From Ruminococcaceae bacterium UBA1227 (GTDB taxonomy: Bacteria; Bacillota; Clostridia; Oscillospirales; Acutalibacteraceae), in contig DBWX01000007.1 in the NCBI GenBank assembly GCA_002309175.1, positions 60,415-75,475 of the forward strand: DNA of 15,061 nt, written 5' to 3'. Positions 12,093-15,061 of this stretch are shown one piece after another (position 1 is the first letter of the stretch; the number at the start of each line of letters is the position of its first letter). Below the pieces are notes generated by a model. It saw nothing but the letters and a program-made list of their open reading frames with translations, made no database searches and was not told where the DNA came from. The position numbers and the translations under genes are program-made.

Positions 12093-13769
12093 ATGCCCGT
12101 ACAGTATGAAAAGAATGCGGTGGTTATCACTCCCGCACCCAAACTTAATTACCTGCACAACTATGTTCAGCTGCCCTATGACTACGGCAGACCTTCATAT
12201 GACAAGAGACCTGACGTCATAGCAATCAGACAGACCGTCAGAAAGTCCCTTGCCGATCTCGATAAGGAAACCGGCTGGAAAGAGAAATTCAAAGGTAAGA
12301 AGGTACTCATCAAACCCAACCTCGTTTTCGTTACTCCGAGGTCCGGTTATCGCTATGACTACGACATTCCTCAGACAACTGACCCCCGTGTTTTCGACGC
12401 TACGATGGAAGTCCTTTCCGAACTCTGCGACGACATAATCATAGGCGAGGGCTCAGGTCTTGTAACATGGTCCTATGCCAAGATGGCGGGCTATGACAGA
12501 ATCGCGAAGAAGTACGGCGCCAAGCTCATCTTCTTCGAGGAGGAGTCAATCGACCGTTACTTCTGCCCGAAGGCGGAGTGCGGCCAGGAGGTATATGTAC
12601 CTCGTATAATCTCCGAAGTAGTAAAGGGTGAGCGTCTCTATGTCTCACATCCGAAGATGAAGTGCAACATCTACACAGGCGTTACACTCGGCTTCAAGAA
12701 TGCCATGGGTACTTTCTCATGTAATATGAGATACAGAAACCACACCTGGCAGATAGACAAAAAACTTTCAGACCTTCTTTATCTCTTCAAGCCCGACCTC
12801 ACCGTCGTTGACGGTATCATCGGCGGCGAAGGCAACACTCCCGGACCGAATGACCCGGTACTCATGAGCACCATAGTCACCGGCACGAACTCCGTTGAGG
12901 TTGACCGCGTAGTTACCGAGATGATGGGCTTTGACCCGACAAAGAACAAGCTTCTCATTGAGGCCGGCAAGCGCGGCTTCGGCGATCCTGACGTAAAGGT
13001 AGTCGGCAAGAAAAAGATCGTCAACTTCCGTCCCGCAGAGCCTACGCTTCTCAGTGAGAGATTCCATAAGAACTGGCCCAATGTCAAGCTTTACGTCGGC
13101 CATACAAACAGCCGCGCGCCGAAGCTTGAAAAGCTCTCCGGCAATGACCACGCCTTTGTTGAGGCAATGGAGGCCACATGCGCAGGCGGATGCATCGCTT
13201 CGCTCGGTACAACCTTCGAAGTTATGTACGCTTCCTACACCTATGCGCTCAACAAGAACAGAGCTCTCTCCGTCATAGTAGGCCCGGGTGCCGAGTATGA
13301 AGGAAAGCCTTACTGGATCGGCGAGGACGGCAAGGCCTACTCGCTTGAGGAACTCAAGGCACTGCCCGGCGTCAAGCTTGTCTGCGGTGAGTGCTCATCA
13401 CCCGCAAAGGAAGTTGCTTCTCTCGGCGGTTTCTTCTGGATCCGCGGCTGCGGTGAGGTTAACAACCTCGCAGTACGTGTCGCTGCATCTATGATGCCGA
13501 CACTTCCCGGCCAGGCTGACCTCAAGTATCTCCCGATAATAGGTGTCGGCGCTATCCGTAAGTATCTCATCAAGGTTGCGAAAGCCGCAATCGGTGATCC
13601 TACGGAGCCCCACTTCGACGCTTATCACGACGGACTTTATACCATACCCGAACTCGCGGCTCAGAATCTTGACTGCGACTGGGTTGAGGCACCGATTCCG
13701 AATCTTGAGCGCGCTGACAGAATTCAGGCTGTCAAGGATGTACGCTTACTTGCGAACTTCCTCTTCTAA
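12093..13769 (+). CDS. DUF362-family protein D2 (tandem paralog of D1)
   Basis: A 558-residue DUF362-family protein of unknown function, colinear with D1. By hand count 255 of the first 300 residues are identical to D1, with residues 201-240 and 261-300 unchanged; the C-terminal part is more diverged. Features are I-K-P-N-L-V (73-78), G-E-G-S-G (118-122), T-G-V-T-L-G-F-K-N-A-M-G (195-206), D-G-I-I-G-G-E-G-N-T-P-G-P (240-252), C-A-G-G-C (363-367), C-G-E-C (431-434), R-G-C-G-E (451-455) and C527. The hydrophobic stretch near 458-498 is less hydrophobic than in D1. A strong AGGAGG precedes the ATG. It is the last gene of the operon, ending at a shared terminator. The two copies may act on different substrates or form a heterodimer; nothing in the sequence decides this. 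Confidence 0.85.
   Translation: MPVQYEKNAVVITPAPKLNYLHNYVQLPYDYGRPSYDKRPDVIAIRQTVRKSLADLDKETGWKEKFKGKKVLIKPNLVFVTPRSGYRYDYDIPQTTDPRVFDATMEVLSELCDDIIIGEGSGLVTWSYAKMAGYDRIAKKYGAKLIFFEEESIDRYFCPKAECGQEVYVPRIISEVVKGERLYVSHPKMKCNIYTGVTLGFKNAMGTFSCNMRYRNHTWQIDKKLSDLLYLFKPDLTVVDGIIGGEGNTPGPNDPVLMSTIVTGTNSVEVDRVVTEMMGFDPTKNKLLIEAGKRGFGDPDVKVVGKKKIVNFRPAEPTLLSERFHKNWPNVKLYVGHTNSRAPKLEKLSGNDHAFVEAMEATCAGGCIASLGTTFEVMYASYTYALNKNRALSVIVGPGAEYEGKPYWIGEDGKAYSLEELKALPGVKLVCGECSSPAKEVASLGGFFWIRGCGEVNNLAVRVAASMMPTLPGQADLKYLPIIGVGAIRKYLIKVAKAAIGDPTEPHFDAYHDGLYTIPELAAQNLDCDWVEAPIPNLERADRIQAVKDVRLLANFLF
12684..12760 (+). repeat. 77-bp block identical to 10377-10453
   Basis: Second copy of the perfectly conserved DNA block shared by the tandem DUF362 genes; see the first copy. 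The first difference on the left is at 12683 and on the right at 12761. Confidence 0.9.
12891..12988 (+). repeat. 98-bp block, 96 identical to 10584-10681
   Basis: Second copy of the near-identical DNA block in the tandem DUF362 genes. The two differences are at 12953 and 12959, both synonymous. Confidence 0.9.
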
Positions 13770-13782
13770 AGCAAATAAAAAG

Positions 13783-13815
13783 AGCGACCTTGGTTTTCAA
13801 GGTCGCTTTTTGTTT
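13783..13815. terminator. Bidirectional terminator between D2 and the TetR gene
   Basis: A perfect 10-bp stem AGCGACCTTG (13783-13792) / CAAGGTCGCT (13798-13807) with loop GTTTT. It is flanked by A-rich sequence on the left (13775-13781) and TTTTTGTTT on the right, so it can end transcription from both the plus-strand DUF362 operon and the convergent minus-strand regulator gene. Confidence 0.92.
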
Positions 13816-13849
13816 ATTTAATTCAATTCCTGTGGTAAAATGAAGTGTA

Positions 13850-14422
13850 CTACTTCTCGGAGAAAAATGCGGCGCAGGTCTCAATTGATTTCGCGATAAT
13901 CTCCGACATCTCGCTGACTGTGTAATTGAAGTCATAATTTGCCCAGTCACGCATGATTCCGAGCACGCCGTTTGTCCAGAAGGTGGCTGTGCCGCGTGTG
14001 AGATCCTCATCGCGTATCTTGTAGCGGGTTTTGTAGTAGAGACCTATGCTGTCGCGTATTGAGTCGGAGATCCTGTTGATAATATGGGTGTTTCTCATAT
14101 CAACGAGGATGGTCTTGGCGAGGGGACCCTGGTCATAGAGATATGTCAGTATACCCTCATAGACCTTGCGGTATGAGTCAGCTCCGGACATGTTTTTATG
14201 TGTCTCGATTACGATGCTTGCAATATCATCCGCAAACATATTGCTGATGTCTTCAGTGAGCTCGAAAATGTCGGAGTAGTGGGTGTAGAAGGTGCTCCTG
14301 GAGATATCTGCCCTGTCAACGATTTCCTTGATTGTTATGGCGTTTACATCGCCCTTTTCACGGATAAGTTCAGTGAAAGCCTTGCGGATGGCCGCCTGTG
14401 TCTTTTTTACGCGTCTGTCCAT
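13850..14422 (-). CDS. TetR/AcrR-family transcriptional regulator
   Basis: A 190-residue TetR-type regulator. The N-terminal DNA-binding domain (about 8-52) ends with the helix-turn-helix I-T-I-K-E-I-V-D-R-A-D-I-S-R-S-T-F-Y-T-H-Y (29-49), in which the S-R-S-T-F-Y-x-H-Y recognition helix is typical. The C-terminal ligand/dimer domain, with N-G-V-L-G-I-M-R-D-W (153-162), resembles the TetR_C_7 type found in DhaS-like regulators of Bacillota. A weak ribosome site (AGGGTGAG) precedes the ATG. It is convergent with the DUF362 operon and divergent from ruvC. The palindrome TGTATGATACA in its leader suggests self-repression. Its other targets are unknown; the neighbouring DUF362 cassette is a candidate on position only. 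Confidence 0.88.
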   Translation of the reverse strand: MDRRVKKTQAAIRKAFTELIREKGDVNAITIKEIVDRADISRSTFYTHYSDIFELTEDISNMFADDIASIVIETHKNMSGADSYRKVYEGILTYLYDQGPLAKTILVDMRNTHIINRISDSIRDSIGLYYKTRYKIRDEDLTRGTATFWTNGVLGIMRDWANYDFNYTVSEMSEIIAKSIETCAAFFSEK

Positions 14423-14437
14423 AATCTCACCCTAAAA

Positions 14438-14448
14438 TGTATGATACA
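14438..14448. promoter_or_regulatory. Putative TetR-regulator operator
   Basis: TGTAT-G-ATACA is an 11-bp palindrome with a single central base, 15 bp upstream of the regulator's ATG. On the minus strand it lies just downstream of a possible promoter (TTGATT, 16 bp, GATATT), the classic position for autorepression. The promoter call is weak. Confidence 0.4.
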
Positions 14449-14521
14449 CTAACAATATCACGTGACTTGTACGAAAATCAACATTTTTTATATATTTGTT
14501 TGAAAAAACAGGAGGGAAGTT

Positions 14522-15046
14522 TTGAGAGTTCTCGGTGTTGACCCCGGATACGCTATTGTCGGCTGGGGTATTCTTGACTATGAAAAGGGCAAATTCTCGA
14601 TAGTCGATTTCGGTGCGATAACCACTGACAAGGACACTCCTTTCGGCAGACGCCTTCAGGAGATTTACGAGGATATGGACTATATTATCAAGCGCACTCA
14701 TCCCGAGGCGCTCGCCATGGAAAAACTCTTTTTCCAGACCAATGTTAAGACCGCAATCGACGTAGCACAGGCGCGTGGCGTACTCCTGCTCTGTGCGGAG
14801 AACAACTCGCTTCCGGTCTATGAATACACGCCTCTTCAGGTGAAGCAGGCGGTGACGGGTTACGGCAAGGCCGACAAGAAACAGGTCATGCAGATGACCA
14901 AGAATATTCTCGGCCTTTCCAAGGTGCCGAAACCCGACGACACCGCCGACGCGCTCGCCATGGCAATCTGCCACGGCCATGTCGGAGGCTCGGGCCTCTC
15001 GGCGGCGCCGAGTAAGCGAAAACTTACCGAGCGGAAGGGAATATAA
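14522..15046 (+). CDS. ruvC: Crossover junction endodeoxyribonuclease RuvC
   Basis: A 174-residue Holliday-junction resolvase, which cuts four-way DNA junctions during recombination and repair with the RuvAB motor. The RNase-H-like fold begins with G-V-D-P-G (5-9). The acidic active site is complete: Asp7, Glu67 (A-M-E-K-L-F-F), Asp140 and Asp143 (K-P-D-D-T-A-D-A-L-A). Length is normal for the family. Translation starts at TTG (14522), with GGAGGG 5 nt before it and no nearby in-frame ATG; the GVDPG strand is placed correctly only with this start. A possible -10 TATATT is at 14491-14496, with no convincing -35. The last residues are basic. ruvA and ruvB often follow, but the window ends 15 bp after the stop codon. 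Confidence 0.95.
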   Translation: MRVLGVDPGYAIVGWGILDYEKGKFSIVDFGAITTDKDTPFGRRLQEIYEDMDYIIKRTHPEALAMEKLFFQTNVKTAIDVAQARGVLLLCAENNSLPVYEYTPLQVKQAVTGYGKADKKQVMQMTKNILGLSKVPKPDDTADALAMAICHGHVGGSGLSAAPSKRKLTERKGI

Positions 15047-15061
15047 CACACGGACCGGCGG

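Noticed and set aside
9786..13769. The DUF362 duplication as a mobile element or assembly artefact.
   Set aside because: There are no transposase genes or terminal repeats, and the copies differ throughout apart from the noted islands, so it is a genuine older duplication.
14467..14475. TTGTACGAA near ruvC resembling TTGTACAAA in the 1598 region, as a shared operator.
   Set aside because: The match is about eight bases, is not palindromic at 14467 and sits in AT-rich DNA; chance is sufficient.
15047..15061. Start of a further gene such as ruvA after ruvC.
   Set aside because: Only 15 bases remain, with no start codon, so nothing can be claimed.

Overview
The window looks like the chromosome of an anaerobic, GC-moderate Bacillota, probably a gut-type Clostridia. 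The grounds are strong Shine-Dalgarno sites (GGAGG/AAGGAG) before almost every gene, TTG starts, sigma-A-like promoters, BFD-containing GlpA-like flavoproteins, and a membrane-free fumarate reductase-like pair. No species can be named from sequence alone. There are twelve complete protein genes and one gene fragment at the left edge. I saw no tRNA, rRNA, CRISPR array, insertion sequence or phage gene.

Region 1 (1-1492, minus strand) is the start of a GlpA-type operon: an FAD/[2Fe-2S] dehydrogenase of the GlpA-like class, followed after 1 bp by the first 18 codons of a second FAD-dependent oxidoreductase that runs off the window. A 204-bp divergent promoter region (1493-1696) with several short palindromes separates it from region 2.

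Region 2 (1697-9351, plus strand) is a tight six-gene operon closed by a strong terminator: an HSL-type alpha/beta hydrolase, class II fumarase, an iron-sulfur subunit and a flavoprotein subunit of a fumarate reductase/succinate dehydrogenase-like enzyme, a second GlpA-like flavoprotein, and an AspT/YidE-family exchanger. The simplest reading is malate to fumarate to succinate with an organic electron donor (the GlpA-like enzyme), plus exchange or export of a C4-dicarboxylate or amino acid. No membrane anchor subunit is encoded here.

Region 3 (9472-13769, plus strand) has its own near-consensus promoter and is the most unusual part. It holds two large DUF362-family proteins and three small three-helix membrane proteins of one family, in the order M1-D1-M2-M3-D2. 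M1-D1 and M3-D2 are a tandem duplication; M2 is a diverged, tail-less extra copy. D1 and D2 share islands of perfect nucleotide identity inside otherwise diverged DNA. The function is unknown, and this is the best candidate for an undescribed system.

Region 4 (13783-15061): a bidirectional terminator, a convergent TetR-family regulator (minus) with a palindrome over its own promoter region, and divergently ruvC (TTG start), the Holliday-junction resolvase. The last 15 bases hold nothing identifiable.
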